64,000 nucleotides of DNA from Caldilineaceae bacterium (GTDB taxonomy: Bacteria > Chloroflexota > Anaerolineae > Caldilineales > Caldilineaceae), in assembly GCA_020433455.1 (NCBI GenBank), contig JAGRCP010000008.1:1-64000 (forward strand), given 5' to 3'. Position numbers and translations under genes: made by a program. The notes beneath the pieces were generated by a model that did no database searches, was not told the origin of the DNA, and saw only the letters and a list, made by a program, of their open reading frames with translations. Of the stretch, positions 48,640 to 56,096 are shown piece by piece (within the stretch, counting starts at the first letter, position 1; each line of letters starts with the position of its first letter).

Positions 48640-49200
48640 GTGTTCCGACTGATTGTGGATGACCAGTGTGATCTGCGCCTGCTTCAGCCCTATCACGCGG
48701 ACGCGCTCTTTCGCCTCACCGATGAAAACCGGGCCTACCTGCGTACGTGGCTGCCGTGGCTGGACGGCATCAGGTCAGCCGGAGATACCCGAAACTTTAT
48801 TCAGGGCACTCTGCGCCAGTTTGCCGACAACAACGGCTTTCAGACCGGCATTTGGTATGGGGATCGGCTGGCCGGCGTCATCGGCTTCCACAAAATTGAC
48901 TGGGCCAACCGGGCGACATCCGTGGGCTATTGGTTAGGCGAAGCTTACCAGGGTCACGGACTGATTACCCGGTCTACCCGCGCGCTGACCACCTACGCCC
49001 TGCGTGATTTGAAGCTGAACCGCATCGATTTGCGCTGCGCCACAGGAAACCAGCGCAGCTGCGCCGTAGCCCGGCACCTGGGCTTTCAGCATGAGGGCGT
49101 CGTGCGCCAGGCGGAATGGCTTTATGACCATTTTGTCGATCATCATCTTTATAGTATGCTCGCGCAGGATTGGCCGCCCGCTCACCCACCATCAACTTGA
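48640..49200 (+). CDS. RimJ/RimL-type GNAT acetyltransferase
   Basis: A single GNAT domain of 186 residues. LLQPYHADALFRLTDENRAY opens the fold as in ribosomal-protein-serine acetyltransferases. SVGYWLGEAYQGHGLITRST is the acetyl-CoA motif and NRIDLRCATGNQRSCAVA the C-terminal part. The GTG start at 48640 is preceded by GGGGGA. It may acetylate a ribosomal protein N-terminus or a small molecule. Confidence 0.88.
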   Translation: MFRLIVDDQCDLRLLQPYHADALFRLTDENRAYLRTWLPWLDGIRSAGDTRNFIQGTLRQFADNNGFQTGIWYGDRLAGVIGFHKIDWANRATSVGYWLGEAYQGHGLITRSTRALTTYALRDLKLNRIDLRCATGNQRSCAVARHLGFQHEGVVRQAEWLYDHFVDHHLYSMLAQDWPPAHPPST

Positions 49201-49211
49201 AAGCGCCCCCT

Positions 49212-50456
49212 ATGACCGCTGCACAGAATCATTTTTGTCCGCGTCTGCGACCGCTGGATATTCGCCCCCACGTCCAGGACGGCGTGGAATATTTCGCATT
49301 GCACGACCCTCTCCAACTGGCCGAGGGGACCCTGCTGGTTCCCCAGACGCTGGCTCCCTTACTGACTTTTTGCGACGGCGCACACGATGCGCCGGCCATG
49401 GCCGCGCTCTTCCGTCGTTACGTGGGGCAGGACATCGACGGCCAAATGGTGCAGTCACTCCTGGCTGCGTTGGATGAGAACTGCCTGCTGGAAAATGCGC
49501 GCAGCGATGAAGCCGCGGCTTCATGCTTGCAGCTTTATCGTACTGCTGCCGCGCGCCCCATGCTGCTGGCCGGGCGCAGTTATCCTGCTGATGCGGATGC
49601 ATTGCGGCATTACCTGGATGGTCTGCTGGCCGGTTCGGACGTTGAACCGTTGCCCCTGGCGGAATGGCCCCGTTGGGGTGGGGTGCTTAGCCCCCATATC
49701 GACTATGCCCGGGGCGGACGCGTCTATGCCGATATATGGCAGCGCGCGGCTGATTTAGCCCGGGCCGCGGAGCTTGTGGTGCTCATTGGCACCGACCACT
49801 ACGGCGCGGCCCCCCTCACGTTGACCCGCCAGCATTACGCCACGCCCTATGGCGTCCTGCCCACCGCACGGGAGATGGTTGAAGCTGTGGCCGCCGAGAC
49901 GGGGGAGGAGGCGGTCTTTGCCGGCGAACTGCGTCATCGGGATGAACATTCCCTTGAATTGGTGGCCGTCTGGCTTCACCACATGCGCCGGGGCGAACCG
50001 GTCCCTGTCCTGCCCGTGCTCACCGGCCTGCTGGATGCCCACGTGAACGCGAGCGGGCAATACCGCGACGAGCTGTTGGCGGATGTATTGGCGCGTATTC
50101 GTGATTTGGCCGGGAGCCGGCGGGTACTGGTCGTTGCGTCGGGTGATTTGGCGCATATGGGGCCGGCTTTTGGCGGCGCGCCCCTCAACGGACGGGATCA
50201 ACGTGCGCTGCAGCGGGCCGATGAGGAGCTGCTTGTACAGATGCAGACAGGCAGCGGGCCGGACTTTTATCGCACAATCGCGGCCACAGGAAACGCACGC
50301 AATATTTGCGGGCTTGCGCCCGTCTACCTGACCCTGCGCCTGCTGGAGGAGCCCTCCCGGCAGCCGCTGCACGGAGAGCAATTTGGTTATGCCGTCTGTC
50401 CGGCCGATCCGCAGAACACGTCGGTGGTGACGGTTGCCGGCATGACGTTTATGTAG
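49212..50456 (+). CDS. MEMO-family protein (AmmeMemoRadiSam system protein B) with PqqD-like N-terminus
   Basis: The C-terminal 270 residues are a MEMO/dioxygenase-like domain. They include VLSPHIDYARGGRVYADIW, LIGTDHYGA, HRDEHSLELVAVWL and VASGDLAHMGPAFGG, with the conserved His and Asp residues. About residues 1-100 resemble a small winged PqqD-type domain (TLLVPQTLAPLLTFCDG). Bacterial MEMO proteins often accompany AMMECR1 and a radical SAM protein; neither is in the window. ATG 49212 is preferred to an upstream TTG at 49170 that overlaps the acetyltransferase gene. The function is unknown. Confidence 0.85.
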   Translation: MTAAQNHFCPRLRPLDIRPHVQDGVEYFALHDPLQLAEGTLLVPQTLAPLLTFCDGAHDAPAMAALFRRYVGQDIDGQMVQSLLAALDENCLLENARSDEAAASCLQLYRTAAARPMLLAGRSYPADADALRHYLDGLLAGSDVEPLPLAEWPRWGGVLSPHIDYARGGRVYADIWQRAADLARAAELVVLIGTDHYGAAPLTLTRQHYATPYGVLPTAREMVEAVAAETGEEAVFAGELRHRDEHSLELVAVWLHHMRRGEPVPVLPVLTGLLDAHVNASGQYRDELLADVLARIRDLAGSRRVLVVASGDLAHMGPAFGGAPLNGRDQRALQRADEELLVQMQTGSGPDFYRTIAATGNARNICGLAPVYLTLRLLEEPSRQPLHGEQFGYAVCPADPQNTSVVTVAGMTFM

Positions 50457-50499
50457 CCGCGCGGAGCATCCCGCCCCAGCATTTATTTTTCCGCCGCGG

Positions 50500-50550
50500 C
50501 GTAAACGCAAAGCGTGGAGATCGATTCGATCTCCACGCTTTGCGTTTACG
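50500..50550. terminator. Long perfect hairpin between convergent genes
   Basis: Positions 50500-50524 are exactly complementary to 50526-50550, giving a stem of about 25 bp. It separates the MEMO gene from the small membrane protein gene. Confidence 0.8.
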
Positions 50551-50614
50551 GATTTTGGGGGAGAAACAAGCTCCTCACTTGTTGCGCCTGCCCCGTTGCG
50601 ATTGCCGACGTGTG

Positions 50615-50758
50615 TTACGGGATGGCCAGCAGATAGTAGATAAGCACGCCGATAAACGTACCCAACCCGAAGATAGTGAGAAGGCCAACGACGGCCAGGA
50701 AGCGTATGATCCCGGTAAGCGGATCCGGTCTTGGCAATTGCGTGTTGTCCAGATTCAT
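50615..50758 (-). CDS. 47-residue single-helix membrane protein
   Basis: MNLDNTQLPRPDP precedes one hydrophobic segment of about 30 residues (GIIRFLAVVGLLTIFG and on to YYLLAIP), ending at TAA. The ribosome site AAAGGAGGA is among the strongest in the window and is well placed before the ATG. A near-consensus promoter lies about 140 nt upstream and a long hairpin follows. No family is recognised. Small proteins of this kind often join respiratory or transport complexes, but nothing here shows which. Confidence 0.75.
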   Translation of the reverse strand: MNLDNTQLPRPDPLTGIIRFLAVVGLLTIFGLGTFIGVLIYYLLAIP

Positions 50759-50903
50759 GGCTATTCCTCCTTTGGGGTCAACCCAAATTGATATGGCAAT
50801 TATTCAGAGGTTTTTTGAGCCGATCTGTTGTGAGAGCAATGACATCGCCGAGTGTCGGATGCCTGAATCTACATCTACTGCGTGTAGGAGCTTGCGGAAA
50901 GCA

Positions 50904-50932
50904 ATTTTAACACACAAATACACATTGGTCAA
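50904..50932 (-). promoter_or_regulatory. Promoter of the 47-residue membrane protein gene
   Basis: TTGACC, a 17-bp spacer and TAAAAT on the minus strand. The untranslated leader would be about 139 nt. Confidence 0.75.
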
Positions 50933-51008
50933 CGATTTGTTATGAAAATAGCATGAGAATCCTCTCATATTTCCACAAAATAGACACAAAGACCCATTGC
51001 AATTTGTG

Positions 51009-51989
51009 TTATAATTTTTGGCCAAGGCCCAGCGCAACAGCGTTACGATAGACGATGGGCGCAGTTACTGCGTCTTGCATGGCCAACCCAACCGACTTGA
51101 AAACCGTGACGTCCGCCGCGCTTCGGCGTCCGGCTGCCTGCCCGGTCAGCACTTCACCCAGGTCGCCTGCAACATGGTCGTAGGTCAGTTCGCCGAGCGC
51201 AAGGGGGATGAGGATATCGCCCGCTTCGGTCCGGGCTGCGGGATGGTAATCCACAACCACCCGCGCGCGGGCCATGAGGTGAGTATCCAGCTCGCGCATG
51301 GTTGCCGTATAGGCGCCCACGGCATTGATGTGGGCGCCTTCCTGCACCCAATTGCCGTTAAAAAGAGGCTCAACCGCGTTGGTCGCCGTACAGATGATGT
51401 CGGCCGATTCTACGCCCATGCGAATATCGTCGCAGGGAAGGGCCTGAACATTTAATCGGCTCTCCAGATTTATGCAGAATGCCAAATCTTTGACGCCGGT
51501 GCGCGTCACGACAAGGACCTGCTCGATTGGTCGCACTGCGCAGACCGCCTCTACCTGGGCGAAGGCCTGTGCGCCTGCGCCGAAGATGGTGAGCATAGAG
51601 GCGTCTTCCCGGGCCAGGTAGCGGGTAGCCACGCCGCTTACCGCGCCTGTGCGCATGGCCGTCAAGCGCTCGGCGTCCATGATGGCCAGCAGCGTGCCGG
51701 TGCGGGCGTCATGGAGCAGAACGACGCCCTGGATGGCTGGCAAATCAAGGTTCGCGGGGTTGTCGCCGTAGACCGTCACAATCTTGACGGTCAGGCTGTC
51801 TACGTCGCCGCCCACATAGGCGGGCATGGAGAGGTGCAGGCCGTTATGGGGGCGAATGGGCGTGGCTCCCCGTTGGGGCATTTCTACCCGACCCTGGGCC
51901 AGTTGGCGAAACCCGGCTTCCATGGCCTCGATGGTTTCATCCATACTAAGGGCGGCTTTTACGTCCGCGCTGGTCAAATAGAGCGTCAT
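51009..51989 (-). CDS. Ornithine cyclodeaminase/mu-crystallin family protein
   Basis: An NAD(P)-binding protein of 326 residues. The N-terminal part has HNGLHLSMPAYVGGDVDSL and ERLTAMRTGAVSGVA. The nucleotide fold has TIFGAGAQAFAQVEAV, and the C-terminal part GDILIPLALGELT and VFKSVGLAMQD. Members include ornithine cyclodeaminase, alanine dehydrogenase (archaeal) and ketimine reductases. The substrate cannot be set from sequence. It lies 12 nt after the SDR gene on the same strand, so the two probably act together. Confidence 0.88.
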   Translation of the reverse strand: MTLYLTSADVKAALSMDETIEAMEAGFRQLAQGRVEMPQRGATPIRPHNGLHLSMPAYVGGDVDSLTVKIVTVYGDNPANLDLPAIQGVVLLHDARTGTLLAIMDAERLTAMRTGAVSGVATRYLAREDASMLTIFGAGAQAFAQVEAVCAVRPIEQVLVVTRTGVKDLAFCINLESRLNVQALPCDDIRMGVESADIICTATNAVEPLFNGNWVQEGAHINAVGAYTATMRELDTHLMARARVVVDYHPAARTEAGDILIPLALGELTYDHVAGDLGEVLTGQAAGRRSAADVTVFKSVGLAMQDAVTAPIVYRNAVALGLGQKL

Positions 51990-52001
51990 TGCTTCTCCCT
52001 C

Positions 52002-52760
52002 CTATCCCGCGGTCCAGCCCAGATCGATGGTCCAGTCCGCGCCGCTGATTGCACCCGCTCCGTCGGAGCAGAGGAACGCAACCAGTTCGCCGACTTCTTC
52101 CGGCTCTACCAGGCGCTTGACCGCGGCCGGGGCCAGCATGACGCTTTCCACCACTTCTTCCTCGGTGATGTTGCGGGTGCGGGCCTGGTCCGAAATTTGG
52201 TTTTCGACCAGCGGCGTGCGCACATAGGCGGGCAGCACCGCGTTGACGGTAATCCCAAACGCGCCGCCTTCCCGCGCGGCCGTGCGCGTCAAGCCGAGGA
52301 TGCCGTGCTTGGCTGAGATGTAGCCGACCTTGAAAGGCGAAGCGCGCACGCTATGCACCGATCCGATGTTGACGATGCGGCCCCAGCCGTTGCGCTTCAT
52401 CCCCGGCCAGACGTACTTGGTGAGCAAAAAAGGCGCGGTCAGCATGACGGCGATCATCTGGTTCCACTTTTCTTCAGGAAATTCGTCGATGGGATCGATG
52501 TGCTGAAAACCGGCGTTGTTGACCAGGATGTCTACGCTGCCCGTCTCCTCCAGAGCTGCGTCCGCCAGGCCGCGGCAGTCGCTTTGCCGGGCCAGGTCTG
52601 CGTAGACGAAACGTCCGCCGACGGCCCGCGCGACGCTTTCTCCCGCTTCCCGGTTGAGGTCCGAAACGATGACGCGCGCGCCGGTTTTGGCCAGCGATTC
52701 AGCGACGGCCTTGCCGATGCCGCTGGCCGCGCCGGTGACAATAGCAATTTTGCTGCTCAT
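52002..52760 (-). CDS. 3-hydroxybutyrate dehydrogenase-like SDR
   Basis: A classical short-chain dehydrogenase with TGAASGIG (NAD binding), NNAGFQHIDPIDEFP, and the catalytic Ser and Tyr-x3-Lys in GSVHSVRASPFKVGYISAK. The sequence around FQHIDPIDEFPEEKWNQM and PAYVRTPLVENQISDQA strongly resembles D-3-hydroxybutyrate dehydrogenase, which interconverts 3-hydroxybutyrate and acetoacetate. The 252-residue length fits. It precedes the cyclodeaminase-like gene in a two-gene operon. Confidence 0.87.
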   Translation of the reverse strand: MSSKIAIVTGAASGIGKAVAESLAKTGARVIVSDLNREAGESVARAVGGRFVYADLARQSDCRGLADAALEETGSVDILVNNAGFQHIDPIDEFPEEKWNQMIAVMLTAPFLLTKYVWPGMKRNGWGRIVNIGSVHSVRASPFKVGYISAKHGILGLTRTAAREGGAFGITVNAVLPAYVRTPLVENQISDQARTRNITEEEVVESVMLAPAAVKRLVEPEEVGELVAFLCSDGAGAISGADWTIDLGWTAG

Positions 52761-52900
52761 GGGACTCTCCCTTCTTTTGTCAGGCGATTGGTGATTCGGA
52801 TGGCGATACGGATGGGTAGTGCTGCTGGGATTGTACTCGCCGGATTTCTTTCCGGCAATTCAGGCTCGTCCTGCCGGTTGATTTTGAACAGTCTCCAAAG

Positions 52901-52933
52901 AAAAAGCCGCCGTCATCATGACGGCGGCTTTTT
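52901..52933 (-). terminator. Terminator of rpsT
   Basis: A 15-bp perfect stem (AAAAAGCCGCCGTCA and complement) with a 3-base loop and T-run lies 20 nt past the S20 stop codon. Confidence 0.95.
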
Positions 52934-52952
52934 GCTTCGATTCTGTGCGGGG

Positions 52953-53228
52953 CTATTCCGCGTCGCCGAAGGCCCGGTTGTAGGCCAGCGTGATGCGGCT
53001 GCGGCGGCGGGCGGCGTTGTTGGCGTGAATTGCGCCCTTGCCCGCGGCCTTATCCAGCGCGCGACCGGCGGTAAATACCGCTTCGGCCGCCGCGTCCTGA
53101 TCGCCCGCAGCAATGGCTGCGTGACACTTTTTGACAGCGGTGCGGGCGCTGCTGCGCAGAATGCGGTTGCGCTCTCGCCGCTTGTCGTTCTGACGTGCTC
53201 GTTTCTCGGCTGACTTGATATTTGCCAT
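52953..53228 (-). CDS. rpsT: 30S ribosomal protein S20
   Basis: This small basic protein binds 16S rRNA early in 30S assembly. It begins MANIKSAEKRARQNDKRRER, the S20 signature, and continues SSARTAVKKCHAAI and AAGKGAIHANNAARRRSR. At 91 residues it is of normal length. It is a single-gene unit with its own near-consensus promoter, a leader of about 105 nt and a strong terminator. Confidence 0.98.
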   Translation of the reverse strand: MANIKSAEKRARQNDKRRERNRILRSSARTAVKKCHAAIAAGDQDAAAEAVFTAGRALDKAAGKGAIHANNAARRRSRITLAYNRAFGDAE

Positions 53229-53340
53229 GTTTTCTTTCTCCCAAACTGCTATCGATTCGGCGTCTCTGGTCTGCCGAGATGATCAATGGCGGGAATCAAC
53301 GACACAGGTGAGAGGACAGGTCCTGATTCCACAAGCGAAT

Positions 53341-53369
53341 AGTATAGCGAAGCTGGAAGAATTTGTCGA
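53341..53369 (-). promoter_or_regulatory. Promoter of rpsT
   Basis: TCGACA, a 17-bp spacer and TATACT on the minus strand, one mismatch from consensus in each box. Confidence 0.8.
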
Positions 53370-53465
53370 ATTTTTTGAGGGGCGGTAACCATGCAGGTTC
53401 CTCCGGGAGGGACTGCAAGAAAATACGTCGCTTCTGGAGAGAAACCTGCCGGAGGCTGTAAGAAG

Positions 53466-55985
53466 TTATTCTTGTTTCACTACCAGCAGGTGAGCGGTGC
53501 GCCATGCGGCTGCCATGTCCGTCCATTGCGCGCCCGCATGGTTTTCAGGCGCGCCCGCCTTGCTGCTGCCGGTCGGCGTCCATTCTGTTCCGCACCTGAC
53601 CTCGATGCCGAATTCGTCGGGCGTGCGCCCTGCTTTACGGACGCGCGCCGCGAGATTGTCCAGCCCGACGCGCGCGGCGTGGAGTTCCCCTGCTACCGGA
53701 TCGTCGCTCCCCGTGAGGCGGCCCGCGTCGTCGTCGCTTTTGCCGTCCTGGAGGCGCAGCAGTTGCCAGCGCCAGGCCACGCCCGGCTCGCCATCCGTTT
53801 CACCCCATACGTTGAGCGCGAAATCAACCTCATTTTCCCCGGCCTGCCGGAAGAAACGATGCACTTCGCCAAATGTGCGGCTGAAGCGCGCTGGGGGCAG
53901 ATCCTGGCGCGCGCGCCGCCCGTAAGCCTTGTCGCTCAGGCGCGCATCGAGGATGGCGACCACGCCCCGATCGCTGGCCCGACGAATGAGGCGGCCAAAG
54001 CCCTGCTTGAGGGCCAGCGTCATCAGCGGCAGCATATAGCGGCCGAAACTTTGCTCGCCCATGGCGTCGATCTGTTCCATGCGCGCGGCGTGGAGGGGGT
54101 CGCTGGGCGTGGGGAAGGGCAGCTTATCCATGACCACCAGGCTCAGATCGTCGCCGGGAATGTCCACGCCTTCCCAGAAAGAGCGCGTGGCCAGGAGCAC
54201 GCTGTGGGGCGTACTTTTGAACCATTCCAGCAGGGCGTCCCGGGGCGCATCGCCCTGGGCGCGCACGGGCCAGATTACCGGCCGATCGCCTTGGCGCAGG
54301 CGGTGATCGACCTGCTGCAGGCCGCTCCAACTGGTAAAGAGGCAGAGGGCGCGACCCCGGCTCACCTCAATGAGGCGTTCAACCTCCTGCGCAATGGCGT
54401 CGTAGTAGGGTTCGACATGCTTGAAGTTGAAGGCCGGCAACGCCGGCTGATAGAGGAGCGCCTGGCTGGGGTAATCGAAAACCGCGGGCAGGATGTGCTC
54501 TTCGCCGGTCTGCTCGATGCCGCAACGCTGCTTGAAGTGGTCGAAGCGGCCATCGGCGGCCAGGGTGGCGCTGGTGCAGATGACCGTGCGGGGAATCTCC
54601 GCGTCAAACTCATCTACGGGATGGAAGAGGTAGCGGGCGATGAGCGCGCCGGGCGTGATGGGCGCGGCGTGAATCTCCAGCGAGACGTGGCGGCGATCAA
54701 AGATGCGCACGGCATAGCGCACGACCTCATCGTCGTGGTGACTGGCGGCTACGACGTTGAGCTTGTTGGCGGCGCTGTTGACCATCTCCATGGTCAACTC
54801 ATAGCTGCGTCGCTTGGCCGTCAACTCATCGTCATCTTCATCGATTTGGTGATAGGGGTTCTTGTCCCGCAGCTGTTTGCCCAACTGCTCCATGCGGCGC
54901 CCCAGCTTGCCGATCTCCTCCAGATCGTTGTGCAGGCGGAACGAATTGCCGCGCTCCTGATTCGCCACGCTCTGAAATGCCAGGGTGTTCTGGAAGCGGA
55001 TTTCGTCCAGCTCGTCTTCAGCGACAAACTCGCTGACCTGTCCGCGGCGCAGGGCCTGCTCCACCGTAAAGTCGCTTACGGTCGTTTCAAAAATTGCAGT
55101 GGCCGTATCCTCAAGCTGATGGGCTTCATCCACAATGTAGATGTCCGCGGGCGGGAGGATGCGCTGGCCGGCCATGCCCAGCTCCAACGCGTTGAGCAAA
55201 AGGTGATGGTTGGTGACAATGACCTGGGCCTGTGCGGCCTGATCGCGCATATGATTGACCCAACAGTTATCGTGGAAATAGGGGCAGTCCCGCTGGAGGC
55301 AGTCATCGGTATAGCTGACGACCTTGGGGCGCAGATCGCTCGCCAGCATAAAGGGCAAGTCATCTACATCGCCTGTTTCCGTGCGCTTGAGCCAGCGTTT
55401 GAGATAGGCGACCTGATCATTTTCCCGATCATAAAAGGCCAGACGGTTCTGAATCGGCTCTTCCTTTTCCCATTTATAGGTGCAAACAAAGTTACTGCGC
55501 CCTTTTACCACCACCGCGTCGATGGGCTTATTCAGCACCGTGCGCAGGAATGGTATATCCTGCATGAAAAGCTGACTCTGGAGAGATTTATTGGCCGTGG
55601 CCACCACTATGGTTTTGCCGGAGAGGATGGCGGGAATCAGATAGGCAATCGATTTGCCCGTGCCGGTGGGCGCTTCAATCAGCGCATGTTTGCCGGCCAG
55701 CACCGCTCGTTTGACTGCTTCGGCCATGGCGAGCTGACTGGGGCGACTTTCGTAGCCCTCTAATTTTTGGGCCAGGGGGCCGCCTGCGCCAAAGAAGTCG
55801 GATAGTTCGATGGCCTCTAACTCCGCTGACGTTTGGCTCGGGTTTTTGTTTGCGTATTCGGGTCCGTCATCTTCAGCCAGGGGGTAATACGGGCCTTCCA
55901 GTTCTTCATAGACCAGGTCGTCCGTATGTGATTGGCGCTCATGCGAAGCGTCAGCATTGGCTGGGGCGGAGGATCGTGGGCTCAT
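53466..55985 (-). CDS. dinG: DinG-type ATP-dependent helicase (XPD-like)
   Basis: A superfamily 2 helicase of 839 residues. Walker A is APTGTGKS and the DEAH box is YIVDEAHQLED. A four-cysteine iron-sulfur site is present (FVCTYKW, then DDCLQRDCPYFHDNCW). Motif VI reads QGFGRLIRRASDRG. DinG unwinds DNA, R-loops and G4 structures after damage. A variable N-terminal part (about 75 residues) precedes the helicase core. The C-terminal 150 residues beyond the last motif are not part of the usual family and have no recognised domain. ATG 55985 is preferred to the TTG at 56021; no clear ribosome site supports either. Confidence 0.9.
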   Translation of the reverse strand: MSPRSSAPANADASHERQSHTDDLVYEELEGPYYPLAEDDGPEYANKNPSQTSAELEAIELSDFFGAGGPLAQKLEGYESRPSQLAMAEAVKRAVLAGKHALIEAPTGTGKSIAYLIPAILSGKTIVVATANKSLQSQLFMQDIPFLRTVLNKPIDAVVVKGRSNFVCTYKWEKEEPIQNRLAFYDRENDQVAYLKRWLKRTETGDVDDLPFMLASDLRPKVVSYTDDCLQRDCPYFHDNCWVNHMRDQAAQAQVIVTNHHLLLNALELGMAGQRILPPADIYIVDEAHQLEDTATAIFETTVSDFTVEQALRRGQVSEFVAEDELDEIRFQNTLAFQSVANQERGNSFRLHNDLEEIGKLGRRMEQLGKQLRDKNPYHQIDEDDDELTAKRRSYELTMEMVNSAANKLNVVAASHHDDEVVRYAVRIFDRRHVSLEIHAAPITPGALIARYLFHPVDEFDAEIPRTVICTSATLAADGRFDHFKQRCGIEQTGEEHILPAVFDYPSQALLYQPALPAFNFKHVEPYYDAIAQEVERLIEVSRGRALCLFTSWSGLQQVDHRLRQGDRPVIWPVRAQGDAPRDALLEWFKSTPHSVLLATRSFWEGVDIPGDDLSLVVMDKLPFPTPSDPLHAARMEQIDAMGEQSFGRYMLPLMTLALKQGFGRLIRRASDRGVVAILDARLSDKAYGRRARQDLPPARFSRTFGEVHRFFRQAGENEVDFALNVWGETDGEPGVAWRWQLLRLQDGKSDDDAGRLTGSDDPVAGELHAARVGLDNLAARVRKAGRTPDEFGIEVRCGTEWTPTGSSKAGAPENHAGAQWTDMAAAWRTAHLLVVKQE

Positions 55986-56023
55986 GCAGTTTAGTCTAGC
56001 ACGGATGTGCGGGTGAATCAAGC

Positions 56024-56067
56024 AAAAAAGCGGCTCCGAATCATTTTGATTCGGAGCCGCTTTTTTT
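56024..56067 (-). terminator. Terminator of the LysM-fasciclin gene
   Basis: A stem of about 19 bp (AGCGGCTCCGAATCA and complement) with flanking A and T runs lies 30 nt past the stop and just before the helicase start. Confidence 0.92.
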
Positions 56068-56096
56068 ACCTGTTGTCTAACTGGGCTTGCAGTCGT

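Noticed and set aside
53391-55763. 790-codon open frame antisense to the DinG-type helicase
   Set aside because: It is a shadow of a well-supported helicase gene; the translation has no recognisable motif.
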